64,000 nt of DNA from an uncultured Verrucomicrobiota bacterium (GTDB taxonomy: Bacteria > Verrucomicrobiota > Kiritimatiellia > Kiritimatiellales > Tichowtungiaceae), in contig CAIKGD010000007.1 in assembly GCA_903826865.1 (NCBI GenBank), positions 124,001 to 188,000 on the forward strand, in the 5' to 3' direction. Below the pieces are notes generated by a model. That model searched no databases. It was not told the origin of the DNA and worked only from the letters and a program-made list of their open reading frames with translations. Made by a program: the position numbers and the translations under genes. This document shows positions 46,937-55,837 of the stretch, one piece after another (the first letter of the stretch is position 1; every line of letters starts with the position of its first letter).

Positions 46937-47311
46937 ATGAAATTGTCCGTTTGCAGAATGCTTAGTTTATTCTCAATGGTTCTTCCGGCCTTTGCCGGAG
47001 ATATTCAAACGGAAGCTCTCCCGGCATCAGGACTTTCACCGGAGGCCGGTACGCTGCGTGACGGAACCTATACCGGCTCCGCGCAAGGGTATGATGGTCC
47101 GGTGCAGGTCGCGGTAACCGTTGCGAAGAACCGGATCAGCGGCGTCAAAGTAATCAGTGAGGACGAAAGCCGTCCGCGGAATGCCCTTCAGGAAATTCCG
47201 GCCGGAATCGTCAAACGTCAGAAGGCCGACGTAGATGGCATCAGCGGAGCCACGTACACCTCCCGGGCGGTTATTAACGCGACGAAAGAAGCCTTGAAAC
47301 AGGCCTGGTAA
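46937..47311 (+). CDS. Exported FMN-binding-domain protein
   Basis: 124 residues from MKLSVCRMLSLF (ATG 46937). Signal peptide ending AFAGD, then an FMN_bind domain (LRDGTYTGSAQGYDGPVQV; KNRISGVKVISEDE) with DVDGISGATYTS: the DxxSGAT motif where ApbE attaches FMN to Thr. A small electron-transfer protein on the periplasmic side is expected; ApbE is not in the window. Confidence 0.85.
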   Translation: MKLSVCRMLSLFSMVLPAFAGDIQTEALPASGLSPEAGTLRDGTYTGSAQGYDGPVQVAVTVAKNRISGVKVISEDESRPRNALQEIPAGIVKRQKADVDGISGATYTSRAVINATKEALKQAW

Positions 47312-47317
47312 CGGGGT

Positions 47318-48190
47318 TCAGATTTCAATGCCGGTGAATTTTCGGAGCAGGAAGCCAACCATAAAACTGATCGCTGCTACACCGAGACTCAATCCTGCCA
47401 TCTCCAGAAACCGCCGGCGGAAATTCAGGTCTTTGGCTACCGAGATGTAATAGTTGAACGAGGCGATAATCAGCAGCCCCAGCGCCAGTGTAATCGCCAG
47501 ACAGACGAAGTAGTTCTGCAGAAAGAGATAGGGGCTGATCAGCACCAGCACCGTGAAGATATAGGCCGTGCCGGTATAGATCGAAGCTTTCCCCGCGTGC
47601 TTCTCTGCGCCCTCCGCCTTGGTTGAAAGATATTCCGATGAGGCCATCGACAGCGCCGCCGCGATACCGGTGATGGCACCGGTCAGCGCAATCAGTTTCG
47701 TGTTTTGCAGCGCCAGCGTAAAACCGGCCAGCGCACCGGTCAGCTCAACCAGCGCGTCGTTGAGTCCCAGCACAACCGAGCCGGTGTAATGAAGCCGTTC
47801 TTCATCAATCAGTCCGATCAGTTCCTGCTCGTGCTCATTTTCATCCGAAGCCATCAGCTCGGCCGGTTCAAATTCATTTTCGTATCTGCCGTAACTTTCC
47901 TGCGCATCCGCTTCGCCCGCCTCCATCAGTTTGATGCCGAACGTCAAACCAAGCACCCGGGCGATCAGCACATACTTCCATATCTTGAACCGGTCCGGCG
48001 CAACAGTCTGCCCGGTTGCCGCTTTCAGCTGTTCATAATGGCGCAACTCATCAACGGCAATACGGTTCAGTACTTTGCGGTTGGATTGATCTTTCGTCAC
48101 CTTCGCCAGCCGGCGGTAGATCTGATATTCCGTGATCTCATTGCGCTGAAACGCGAGGAGATGCTTCTTCATTGCTTCGCTGATATTCAT
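47318..48190 (-). CDS. Ferritin-like domain fused to VIT1/CCC1 iron transporter (MbfA-like)
   Basis: 290 residues from MNISEAMKK. The first about 130 residues form a rubrerythrin/ferritin-like helical bundle with di-iron ligands (NEITEYQIYRRL; AVDELRHYEQL; ENEHEQELIGLIDEE), the rest is a VIT1/CCC1 domain with VLGLNDALVELTGALAG, SMASSEYLSTKAEG and about five membrane helices. It matches membrane-bound ferritin MbfA, which exports iron in other bacteria. Substrate by homology only. Confidence 0.88.
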   Translation of the reverse strand: MNISEAMKKHLLAFQRNEITEYQIYRRLAKVTKDQSNRKVLNRIAVDELRHYEQLKAATGQTVAPDRFKIWKYVLIARVLGLTFGIKLMEAGEADAQESYGRYENEFEPAELMASDENEHEQELIGLIDEERLHYTGSVVLGLNDALVELTGALAGFTLALQNTKLIALTGAITGIAAALSMASSEYLSTKAEGAEKHAGKASIYTGTAYIFTVLVLISPYLFLQNYFVCLAITLALGLLIIASFNYYISVAKDLNFRRRFLEMAGLSLGVAAISFMVGFLLRKFTGIEI

Positions 48191-48382
48191 GATTGTCACT
48201 GTAACAGTTTTCTTAACCTTTGGAAATTAAACTGACATGCCCCTGAGTGTGGGTTTAGTTTAAGAGGGGAACGTCATCTTTAATCGTGTAAGCTGTATAT
48301 TTTTTGCTTATACAATGATGGTGTAATGAAATTCCGGTAAGGCTAAAATCGCTTGATTTAAAATATTAATATTAATAGGCTA

Positions 48383-48415
48383 TTGACCAAATTTACTGAA
48401 CAGATCATTAATCTG
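48383..48415 (+). promoter_or_regulatory. Candidate promoter and operator of the GH38-like operon
   Basis: TTGACC at 48383-48388, with a possible ATTAAT -10 at 48407-48412, overlapped by the perfect palindrome CAGATCATTAATCTG (48401-48415). About 40 bases before the ATG. The rest of 48191-48400 is AT-rich, with one CCCCT/AGGGG dyad near 48240-48270. Confidence 0.4.
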
Positions 48416-48452
48416 ATCGAAACGAAACTAAGACCGAACGGAGAGAATAATC

Positions 48453-51275
48453 ATGGAAAAGAAGAGAACAGCAATGATCCTGCCGCACACGCACTGGGAT
48501 CGTGAATGGCGGTTTCCAATCTGGCAGAATCGCTGGCTTTTAGTACGTTTTATGGATGAAATGCTGGATATTCTCGAGCATGACAAAGAGTACCGTTGTT
48601 TCTTAATGGACGGGCAAATCATTCCGGTGCTGGACTATCTTGAAATACGTCCGGAAAACAAAAAGAGGGTTCTCAAACAGACAAAGGCCGGGCGGCTGTT
48701 GATCGGGCCTTGGTATACCTTGCCGGATTTATATCCGCTCGACGGCGAGTGTCTTTTACGGAACCTGCTCAAAGGACTCCGGCTTTCCGCTGAATTCGGC
48801 AGTTCTACAAAAGTTGCTTACCATGCTTTCGGCTGGGGGCAAACCGCGCAGTTTCCACAGATATATTCGCAGCTCGGATTCAATCTGCTGATTGCAGCAA
48901 AAAAGGTGTCGGAAGAACGCGCGCCGCAAAGCGAGTTCATTTGGCAGGCGCCTGACGGGTCGGAGTTACTGACTACACGACTTGGTAAAGAGTTCCGTGC
49001 AAACGGATTTTTTTTCATCCATATTCCGGTTCTGTACAATGTGATGTATGAGAGCGATGCCTTTCGTTTTAAATGGGGCAGCAACGCAGGACAGCTGATT
49101 CATTGGGCGGACGAAAAAATGTGCGGTCAGGACTATTTCCGGGCAGACCGCGAGCAGGGGTATTATCCGGAGCGGATTGTACCGTGCGTTGAAGAAGCCT
49201 GGGACAATATGAAAGCATCGGCCTGTCCCGATATCCGGTTGATCATGTACGGCACGGATTTCAGTACGCCGAACCACCGGATTACCAAGATTGTTAACGA
49301 TGCCAATCAAGCGTTCGACGATCTGGAATTAAAGATGGTCCGCCCTGACGAATATGCCGATGTACTGCATAAAAATCTGGATAAGAGTCAGCTGAGAAAA
49401 CTGAGCGGTGAACTGCGCGACGGACCTTCTGCCGCCTGTTCCGGCAATGCGCTCGCCACACGGATTCCGGTGAAGCAGTTGAACAAGAAAGTTGAAAACC
49501 TGCTGATGCGTCAGGTGGAACCGCTTGTCTCAATGCTTTACCTGTACGGCAAGGAATATCCATCTGGGTTCCTCACGCGGGCATGGGAATACCTGCTGAA
49601 AGCGCACCCGCATGACTCGATTAACGGAGTGACACAGGATAAAACGGCAAGCGATACGATGTACCGGTTGAATCAGGCTAAAGAAATCGGCGAAGTCCTG
49701 TGTCTGAACTTCGCGGGTGAATTGGCGAAGTGCATTGATACGTCGGCATTTAATCCGGAAGATCAGCTTCTGCTGCTGGTCAATCCGCAACCGCGGCCGT
49801 TCCGCGGGATTGTCCGGGTCGGAGTTGATACGCCGCAGGAGCTTTGCACGGAGTCATTTGTGCTGGAAGACGCCTATGGCGAACGGCTGGATGTACAAAA
49901 GGGAACAAGAGTTGAGCGTAAAACTGCGGTGAATGACTTTGATACCCGGCCTTTTCCGTTTTATTCGGACCGGCACACGGTTTGGGTTGATACCGGTGAA
50001 ATGCCGGCAGGCGGCTACAAAGTGGTTAAAGTGGTTCCCACAGCCAAAGTCGGCCGGGATGTTGAGTGGTGGCCCCGGCAGCAGGACAGCAGCGGGCGCG
50101 AAATCTCCCGCGAGCCGCGTACACTGGAAAATGAATTTTTGAAAGTTTACGCGGAATCAAACGGTACGTTGACGATGACCGATAAGGTAAATGGACGTAC
50201 GGTGCGGGGGCTACTTGAATTTGAAGATACCGGTGATTCCGGCGACTACTGGGCGCACTATAAGCCGACCGAAAACCGTCTGATTTACAGTGCCGGGCAG
50301 CCTGCGGAAATCTGGATGGAAGAAAACGGCGATCTTTCGGCCACACTGGCGGTAAGAATTGAATTGCGCGTTCCCAAGACGGTTGATTTCCCTGACCGTG
50401 CGTTGTCGGGTTGCGGACGGCGAAGTGTCGAGGAAACTGTGATCACAATCGTATCACGGCTGACTCTTGAGCGCGGCGCGAAATCATTGCGGGTGAAAAC
50501 CACGGTTGAAAACCGGGCTGAAAATCACCGGTTACGCGTGCTTATTCCTACCGATGTTATGACAGACTGCGCGCATACGGCAGGCCATTTCAATGTTGAT
50601 TGCCGGGCTGCGCGCCCTGAACACGGAAAAGCCGGCGCTTCGTATCCGGAAATGCAGACCCTTCCGATGCAGCGGTTTGTTGATGTGTCAGACGGGCAGA
50701 TCGGATGCGCCGTGGTCAGCAACAGCCTGACCGAATATCAATTTATGACGGACGAACACCGGACGCTCGCTTTGACTCTGTTCCGCAGTGTACGCACCCG
50801 TATCTGTGCAGAGTTCCGCAGTACAGGAGAGTTCCCGGAGCAGAAAGGCGCGCAGTTGCTGGAAACGATGGAATTCAACTATGCCATTTACCCGCATGCG
50901 GGCGATTGGCAGCAGGGACTGGTGTACAAAGAGTCGGACCGTTTGAATACAGAACCGTTGAGCTTCCAGATTACGGCGTCTTCCGGCGGAACTCTGCCGG
51001 CATCTGCATCTTTCTTCGAGCTGAAGTCAGATGTGCTGGTGCTGTCGTGCATCAAAAAAGCCGAGGATCGTGAAGGCGTTGTCGTCCGGGTGTTCAATCC
51101 ATCGTCCGCAACCGCAAAGGGAACGCTGGTGTTGACACCCGCTTTCGGTGCGGTTTACGCGCTGAACATTAATGAAGAGCGGCTGGCTGAAATGCCGGTG
51201 AATGGACGGCGGGTTAAAATCACTGCACCGGCCGGACGGATTGTCACACTGGAGCTGGCGCACAGCGGACAGTGA
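48453..51275 (+). CDS. GH38-family alpha-mannosidase-like protein without the usual nucleophile
   Basis: 940 residues, no signal peptide, so cytosolic. GH38 layout: N-terminal domain with LPHTHWDREWRF (zinc ligands H14 and D16), IGPWYTLPD, and the zinc His in AHPHDSINGVTQ, then the long beta-rich C-terminal domains. In the segment that should read like PDSFGH, with the nucleophile Asp, this protein has VAYHAFGWGQTAQFPQ and no Asp at all. It is either inactive, uses another residue, or acts on an unusual substrate. First gene of a four-gene unit. Confidence 0.88.
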   Translation: MEKKRTAMILPHTHWDREWRFPIWQNRWLLVRFMDEMLDILEHDKEYRCFLMDGQIIPVLDYLEIRPENKKRVLKQTKAGRLLIGPWYTLPDLYPLDGECLLRNLLKGLRLSAEFGSSTKVAYHAFGWGQTAQFPQIYSQLGFNLLIAAKKVSEERAPQSEFIWQAPDGSELLTTRLGKEFRANGFFFIHIPVLYNVMYESDAFRFKWGSNAGQLIHWADEKMCGQDYFRADREQGYYPERIVPCVEEAWDNMKASACPDIRLIMYGTDFSTPNHRITKIVNDANQAFDDLELKMVRPDEYADVLHKNLDKSQLRKLSGELRDGPSAACSGNALATRIPVKQLNKKVENLLMRQVEPLVSMLYLYGKEYPSGFLTRAWEYLLKAHPHDSINGVTQDKTASDTMYRLNQAKEIGEVLCLNFAGELAKCIDTSAFNPEDQLLLLVNPQPRPFRGIVRVGVDTPQELCTESFVLEDAYGERLDVQKGTRVERKTAVNDFDTRPFPFYSDRHTVWVDTGEMPAGGYKVVKVVPTAKVGRDVEWWPRQQDSSGREISREPRTLENEFLKVYAESNGTLTMTDKVNGRTVRGLLEFEDTGDSGDYWAHYKPTENRLIYSAGQPAEIWMEENGDLSATLAVRIELRVPKTVDFPDRALSGCGRRSVEETVITIVSRLTLERGAKSLRVKTTVENRAENHRLRVLIPTDVMTDCAHTAGHFNVDCRAARPEHGKAGASYPEMQTLPMQRFVDVSDGQIGCAVVSNSLTEYQFMTDEHRTLALTLFRSVRTRICAEFRSTGEFPEQKGAQLLETMEFNYAIYPHAGDWQQGLVYKESDRLNTEPLSFQITASSGGTLPASASFFELKSDVLVLSCIKKAEDREGVVVRVFNPSSATAKGTLVLTPAFGAVYALNINEERLAEMPVNGRRVKITAPAGRIVTLELAHSGQ

Positions 51276-51316
51276 GTTTTGAGTCTCAGTTTAATTCAAT
51301 AAAATATGGAGTCTGC

Positions 51317-52498
51317 ATGAAGAAAGTTGTTGTTGCGGGTCACATCTGTCTGGATGTGATCCCCGATCTGAGTGAAATGAATTTGGAGCGTCCCGGTGAT
51401 TTTTATATTCCCGGTTCACTGCGCACGGCCGGACCGGCCAAGCTGAGTACCGGCGGACCGGTCAGCAATACCGGGCTGAACCTGACCAAGCTGGGCATTG
51501 AAACCCTGTTGATGGGTAAAGTCGGCAATGATGCCTTCGGTGAAATGGCCGCCATGCTGCTCGATAAGCAATGGGGCATCCGTGACAGTCTGGTGGTCGA
51601 TGATACGGCCGATACCAGTTACACCGTAGTGATCAATCCCAAGGGCTATGACCGCATGTTTGTTCACAACCCGGGCGCAAACGCCACCTTCTGCGCGGCG
51701 GATGTGGATTACAAAAAGGTGGCGCAGTGCGATCTGTTTCACTTCGGTTATCCGCCCTTGATGAAACAGATGATTGCTGATACCGGCGCAGATCTGGTTG
51801 AGATGTTCCGCAAAGTTCATGAAATGGGTCTCACCACATCGCTCGACATGTGTCTGCCTGATTTTCAGAAAGACCGGACGGACTGGCCGGCGATCTTTAA
51901 AAAGCTCTGTCCGCATCTTGATCTGTATCTGGGAAGTGCGGAAGAAACTCTGCTGATGCTGCACCGGGACCGCTACATGGAACTGCGCAACGCCTCCGAC
52001 CGTGACCTACTTTCTGCGTTTACCGGTGACATGCTTCACGAACTCTCCGGCGAGCTGCTGGCGATGGGCGTACGTATTGCCGTCATCAAGTGCGGACCGC
52101 GCGGCTATTATGTGCGCACTCCGGAAAAAGCGGTGCTGAAGACGATGGGCCGGGCCAAGCCGGGCAATCTGGATGAGTTTGCCAATCGCGAGTTCTGGCA
52201 TCCGGCATTTTACTGCCCGGTTACGCCGAATGCGACCGGCTCGGGCGATGCCTCCATTGCCGGATTCCTCAGCGCATATCTGCGCGGGCTTCCGCTGCTG
52301 GACTGTGTCATTACGGCCAACTGCACCGGCAGCGCCAGCGTTGAAAAACCTGATGCGCTCAGCGGTGTGCCGGATTGGGATGGCGTTCAGCAGCGGATCA
52401 AAACCATTCCGCGCGATCCGTTGACAGTGACCGGCAAAGGCTGGAAAACGGATAAAAAGTTTCCGTTTCTGTGGACCGGTCCGGCGCATCAGGCATAA
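51317..52498 (+). CDS. PfkB-family carbohydrate kinase
   Basis: 393 residues from MKKVVVAGH (ATG 51317, GGAG upstream). First signature TGGPVSNTGLNLTKLG and second signature TPNATGSGDASIAGFL, with the catalytic Asp of GSGDAS (Ser where Ala-Phe is common). Ribokinase fold, longer than usual by an insert around 180-240. Likely phosphorylates a monosaccharide released or produced by its neighbours; fructose would fit the unit but is unproven. Confidence 0.9.
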   Translation: MKKVVVAGHICLDVIPDLSEMNLERPGDFYIPGSLRTAGPAKLSTGGPVSNTGLNLTKLGIETLLMGKVGNDAFGEMAAMLLDKQWGIRDSLVVDDTADTSYTVVINPKGYDRMFVHNPGANATFCAADVDYKKVAQCDLFHFGYPPLMKQMIADTGADLVEMFRKVHEMGLTTSLDMCLPDFQKDRTDWPAIFKKLCPHLDLYLGSAEETLLMLHRDRYMELRNASDRDLLSAFTGDMLHELSGELLAMGVRIAVIKCGPRGYYVRTPEKAVLKTMGRAKPGNLDEFANREFWHPAFYCPVTPNATGSGDASIAGFLSAYLRGLPLLDCVITANCTGSASVEKPDALSGVPDWDGVQQRIKTIPRDPLTVTGKGWKTDKKFPFLWTGPAHQA

Positions 52499-52521
52499 GA
52501 ATTTAACGAGGAGAAAGAACG

Positions 52522-53355
52522 ATGAGTGTAGTCGTTAAAAAATTGAACGAAAAAGACCGCAAAAAGGCGCGGAAAGCCTACGCCGCTTTGTACAAAAAGG
52601 CTTTGCCGGGCAGCGGCGGCATTGAGGCCGGCCGCATTGAAGTGGCAACCTTCAACTGTTCGGAAACGTTCGAAGAGTTTCAGCAGGTCGGCCTCGGTCT
52701 TGAAACGGTGGTGATCTACCGGGACGAGGACGGACAGGGACATACCGGCAAAGTGCTGATAAACCTGCCGGGTCAGCTGCTGCTGGAGCACGGCCACGTC
52801 GATACGATCGTGTTGAAAAAAGAAGCACAGATCGCTCCCGGCTTTGTGAAACTCTCCGGATTGATCAACGGGTTCACCGGTATCAAAAAATATAACAGTG
52901 ATGCCTCGGTGGCAATGGATGCCGCCGGGAATGAAATCTATCTTTACCGCGAGAGTGACTACCGGATTGTGCAGGCCGGAAACGGTATGAGCCGGTATCC
53001 GTCAAAAGCAGCGGATGATGTGGTCGCGGTTTTCCCCGGGAAGTCGGAAACCTTCAAGGCGGTTTACGGCGATGGCGTACTCTTTGCCGATACCGCAAAA
53101 GTGGTCTATGTACCCGAGGGAGTCGATCCGTCCGTGATTCCGGAAGAACTTCTTCCCATGGTTGAAAAAGTCCGCAAAGAACAGGCCGTCACGACGAAGC
53201 GCATGATCTACATGACCAAAGGCATGAACGTACTGCTTTCAAAAAATACGCGGCACGCCTTTCTTGGCGGACTCAAGGGTTGTGTCTATCTTGAATTCTC
53301 GACGCCTTCCATGGACGAAGCTGACCGCTTTACTGACAAGCGAGTGATCCGATGA
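52522..53355 (+). CDS. Cupin-fold protein, possibly a sugar isomerase of the D-lyxose/mannose type
   Basis: 277 residues, no signal peptide. LINLPGQLLLEHGHVDTIVL has the two His expected of a metal-binding cupin strand, and the C-terminal LLSKNTRHAFLGG plus YLEFSTPSMDEADRFTDKRV recalls the end of cupin-type D-lyxose isomerases. A conserved middle part (YPSKAADDVVAVFPGK) is not familiar. The assignment is tentative. Starts after a GAGGAGAAAG ribosome binding site and overlaps the next gene by four bases. Confidence 0.5.
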   Translation: MSVVVKKLNEKDRKKARKAYAALYKKALPGSGGIEAGRIEVATFNCSETFEEFQQVGLGLETVVIYRDEDGQGHTGKVLINLPGQLLLEHGHVDTIVLKKEAQIAPGFVKLSGLINGFTGIKKYNSDASVAMDAAGNEIYLYRESDYRIVQAGNGMSRYPSKAADDVVAVFPGKSETFKAVYGDGVLFADTAKVVYVPEGVDPSVIPEELLPMVEKVRKEQAVTTKRMIYMTKGMNVLLSKNTRHAFLGGLKGCVYLEFSTPSMDEADRFTDKRVIR

Positions 53356-54506
53356 AACGTACATTTGCCGGTTTTGGTTTCGGAGCCATCCAGTCGGGAC
53401 TCTTCCTTTACGAAGCTTTCCGGTCCGGAAACTTCGACCGGCTGGTGGTGGCCGAAGTGGTTCCGGAGGTCGTCGAGGCGGTGCGCCGCACAGGCGGCTA
53501 CACGCTGAATATCGCCGCATCCGGAGGCATTGAACAGCGTCGGATCACCGGTGTTGAAATCTACAACCCGTCGGTTGAAGCCGACCGGATTGCTTTGATC
53601 GCCGCGCTGGCCGAAGCGCAGGAGATTGCCACCGCGCTGCCGAGCGTAGATTTTTTTAGTCGCGGCAGCCCGTCGGTCGCTGTGTTGCTGCGCGAAGCGT
53701 TCTCCCGGCAGCAGGAAATCCCTGTGGTGATATACACCGGTGAAAACAACAATCACGCGGCGGAAATTCTGGAAGCGGCGGTTGGTCTTGGCGGTCAGCG
53801 CCGCATTCAATTTCTCAATACCGTGATCGGCAAGATGAGCGGCGTCGCAACCGATCCGCAGCAGATTGCACGCGACCGGTTGGCACCGATGACTCCAGGT
53901 TCGAACCGGGCTTTTCTGGTGGAGGAATTCAACCGGATCCTGATTTCGAAAATTACGCTGCCGGGGTTCTGTCGAGGAATTGAAGTCTTCGAGGAGAAGC
54001 CTGATCTGCTGCCGTTTGAGGAGGCAAAGCTTTACGGACACAACGCAACACATGCGCTGCTCGGTTATTTAGCGAATGAGCGCGGCTGTACTTTTATGTC
54101 TGACGCCCCTGCTGATCTGGCGGAATTTGCGCGGACGGCGTTTCTGGAGGAATCCGGCGCAGCCCTGATCAAAAAATACGCCGGGCTCGACCCGCTTTTC
54201 ACGCCGGACGGATTTAAAGGCTACGTTGACAACCTGATGGAACGCATGCTGAATCCGTATCTGCGTGACCATGTGGAACGGGTGATTCGCGACCCTGTCC
54301 GTAAATTGGGGCGGGATGACCGGCTGATCGGAACTATGCGGCTTTGCTTATCGCAGGGCGTGACGCCTGAAAAGTATGCTCGCGGGGTTTGTGCTGCGGT
54401 GCGGTTTCTGTGGAAAGGACAGCCTGAACTGTCTGGCAGATTCCTCTGGGAGGATGGTTTAAGTCGCGAAGAAAGCAAACAGATCCGGTCACTGATTGAA
54501 ATGTAA
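53352..54506 (+). CDS. Mannitol-1-phosphate dehydrogenase-like long-chain dehydrogenase
   Basis: 384 residues. N-terminal Rossmann GFGFGAIQSGLF for NAD(P), and the family's catalytic segment EAKLYGHNATHALLGYLA with the Lys, Asn and His of KxxxxNxxH enzymes. Members reduce fructose-6-phosphate to mannitol-1-phosphate or oxidise sugar acids. Start overlaps the cupin stop (ATGA), which argues for one polycistronic unit. Confidence 0.85.
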   Translation: MKRTFAGFGFGAIQSGLFLYEAFRSGNFDRLVVAEVVPEVVEAVRRTGGYTLNIAASGGIEQRRITGVEIYNPSVEADRIALIAALAEAQEIATALPSVDFFSRGSPSVAVLLREAFSRQQEIPVVIYTGENNNHAAEILEAAVGLGGQRRIQFLNTVIGKMSGVATDPQQIARDRLAPMTPGSNRAFLVEEFNRILISKITLPGFCRGIEVFEEKPDLLPFEEAKLYGHNATHALLGYLANERGCTFMSDAPADLAEFARTAFLEESGAALIKKYAGLDPLFTPDGFKGYVDNLMERMLNPYLRDHVERVIRDPVRKLGRDDRLIGTMRLCLSQGVTPEKYARGVCAAVRFLWKGQPELSGRFLWEDGLSREESKQIRSLIEM

Positions 54507-54529
54507 TCTCGAGCACGTACGGAGGTCAT

Positions 54530-55714
54530 ATGAAAGCAGGAAGTTTATTCAGATGTGTATGGGTTTTTGCGGCGTTGAGCGTTTCACCTGTATCAGGTGA
54601 TGCTGGCATCAAAGCGGGCATTGATACTCAGGCCGCAGAAAATACCTCTAAAGAACTTGTGCCGTTTACATGGGATAAAGTTCCGGTGTGGGCAGGTGTG
54701 GGGAAAGAATATGATTTTACGGAGCAGGAGTTGGATTTTCTTGCGTCGCATTACAGTCTCATCTTCCTCGAGAAGAATCAGGGATTCAGCCAATACAAAG
54801 ATGCAGCAACCGGCTTCATTGAAGCCTGCAGGCAAATTAAGAAACGCAACCCGTCGGTGAAAGTGCTGTTTTACTGGAACGCTCTGATCAGCTGGCCTTT
54901 CTACGAGGTCAATCAGAATCTTCCTGATGAATTTTTTCTAAAGGACAGCCGGGGTCAATTCATTCTGGTTCATAATAATAAACATAGATTGTTCAATCTT
55001 GCCTCAGCTGATATGCGCAAATGGTGGTGTGCCGCGGCGGCTGATGTTGTAACCCGAAGCGGCGCAGACGGGCTTTTCAGTGATGCCTATATTTCAGTGT
55101 CGCATCCTTATGTCAAAAGCATCATGGATGCGAAGACATTCCGCGCGATCAACGAAGGGGCTTCTGCGCTGGTCAAAGAAACTGCCGCCGCGCTTGGTCC
55201 GGATAAAATCAACCTCATTAATGGATTGCGGTGCGGCGATGGCGGACAGTTTGCACCGCTGGCATCCGGCGTCCTGATTGAGGAGTTCGGATATCATGAT
55301 TGGAAGGATGCCACAAAAGAGCAACTGGCCGCAGACATACAAACGATCAGCGATACGGCGAAGAGCGGGAAAATAGTTTGCGTCAAAGCATGGACCGGAT
55401 TTCTCCATTGGACTGACAAAGATAAAGACATGGCGAAGAAGCCGCATGCCGAACTTTTGCAGCTGGCCAGAGAGCGCATTACGTTTCAGCTGGCCTGTTT
55501 TCTCGCGGGAGCAGAGCGGAACTGCTACTTTTTTTATTCGTGGGGATGGGCGGAGAATGAAGGTGTTTTTGACTGGTACCCGGAGCTGGATAAGCCGCTG
55601 GGTCCGCCGCTGGGTCCGGCCGTTCGTACAGGCTGGGTTTTCAAACGGGAATTTGCGCACGCCTCGGTATCCGTCAATCTGGAGAACAAAACGGCGCAGA
55701 TTGATTGGAAATAA
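54530..55714 (+). CDS. Secreted putative glycoside hydrolase, GHL15-like
   Basis: 394 residues. Signal peptide to about residue 22. A TIM-barrel-like body with LDFLASHYSLIFLEKN, KVLFYWNALISWP, RLFNLASADMRKWW and GADGLFSDAYISV (an Asp positioned like a barrel carboxylate) and VLIEEFGYHDW. It resembles the hypothetical GHL15 families often met in sulfatase-rich islands; activity is not known. A 24-base gap to the previous gene and a GGAGG site suggest it may be read through from the four-gene unit. Confidence 0.65.
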   Translation: MKAGSLFRCVWVFAALSVSPVSGDAGIKAGIDTQAAENTSKELVPFTWDKVPVWAGVGKEYDFTEQELDFLASHYSLIFLEKNQGFSQYKDAATGFIEACRQIKKRNPSVKVLFYWNALISWPFYEVNQNLPDEFFLKDSRGQFILVHNNKHRLFNLASADMRKWWCAAAADVVTRSGADGLFSDAYISVSHPYVKSIMDAKTFRAINEGASALVKETAAALGPDKINLINGLRCGDGGQFAPLASGVLIEEFGYHDWKDATKEQLAADIQTISDTAKSGKIVCVKAWTGFLHWTDKDKDMAKKPHAELLQLARERITFQLACFLAGAERNCYFFYSWGWAENEGVFDWYPELDKPLGPPLGPAVRTGWVFKREFAHASVSVNLENKTAQIDWK

Positions 55715-55837
55715 TTCCGGCAGATGCCGGTGACCCGATTTTAGCTTTTAATGGTTCAGGGCGCTGATTAAGCCGGTTTATAGACTGACTGTTACTGCGG
55801 AACTAATGTTGGGGATCAAATAAACAGAGATATAAAA

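Noticed and set aside
55718-55731. CCGGCA-GA-TGCCGG hairpin after the GHL15-like gene as a terminator.
   Set aside because: Stem is short and no U tract follows closely.
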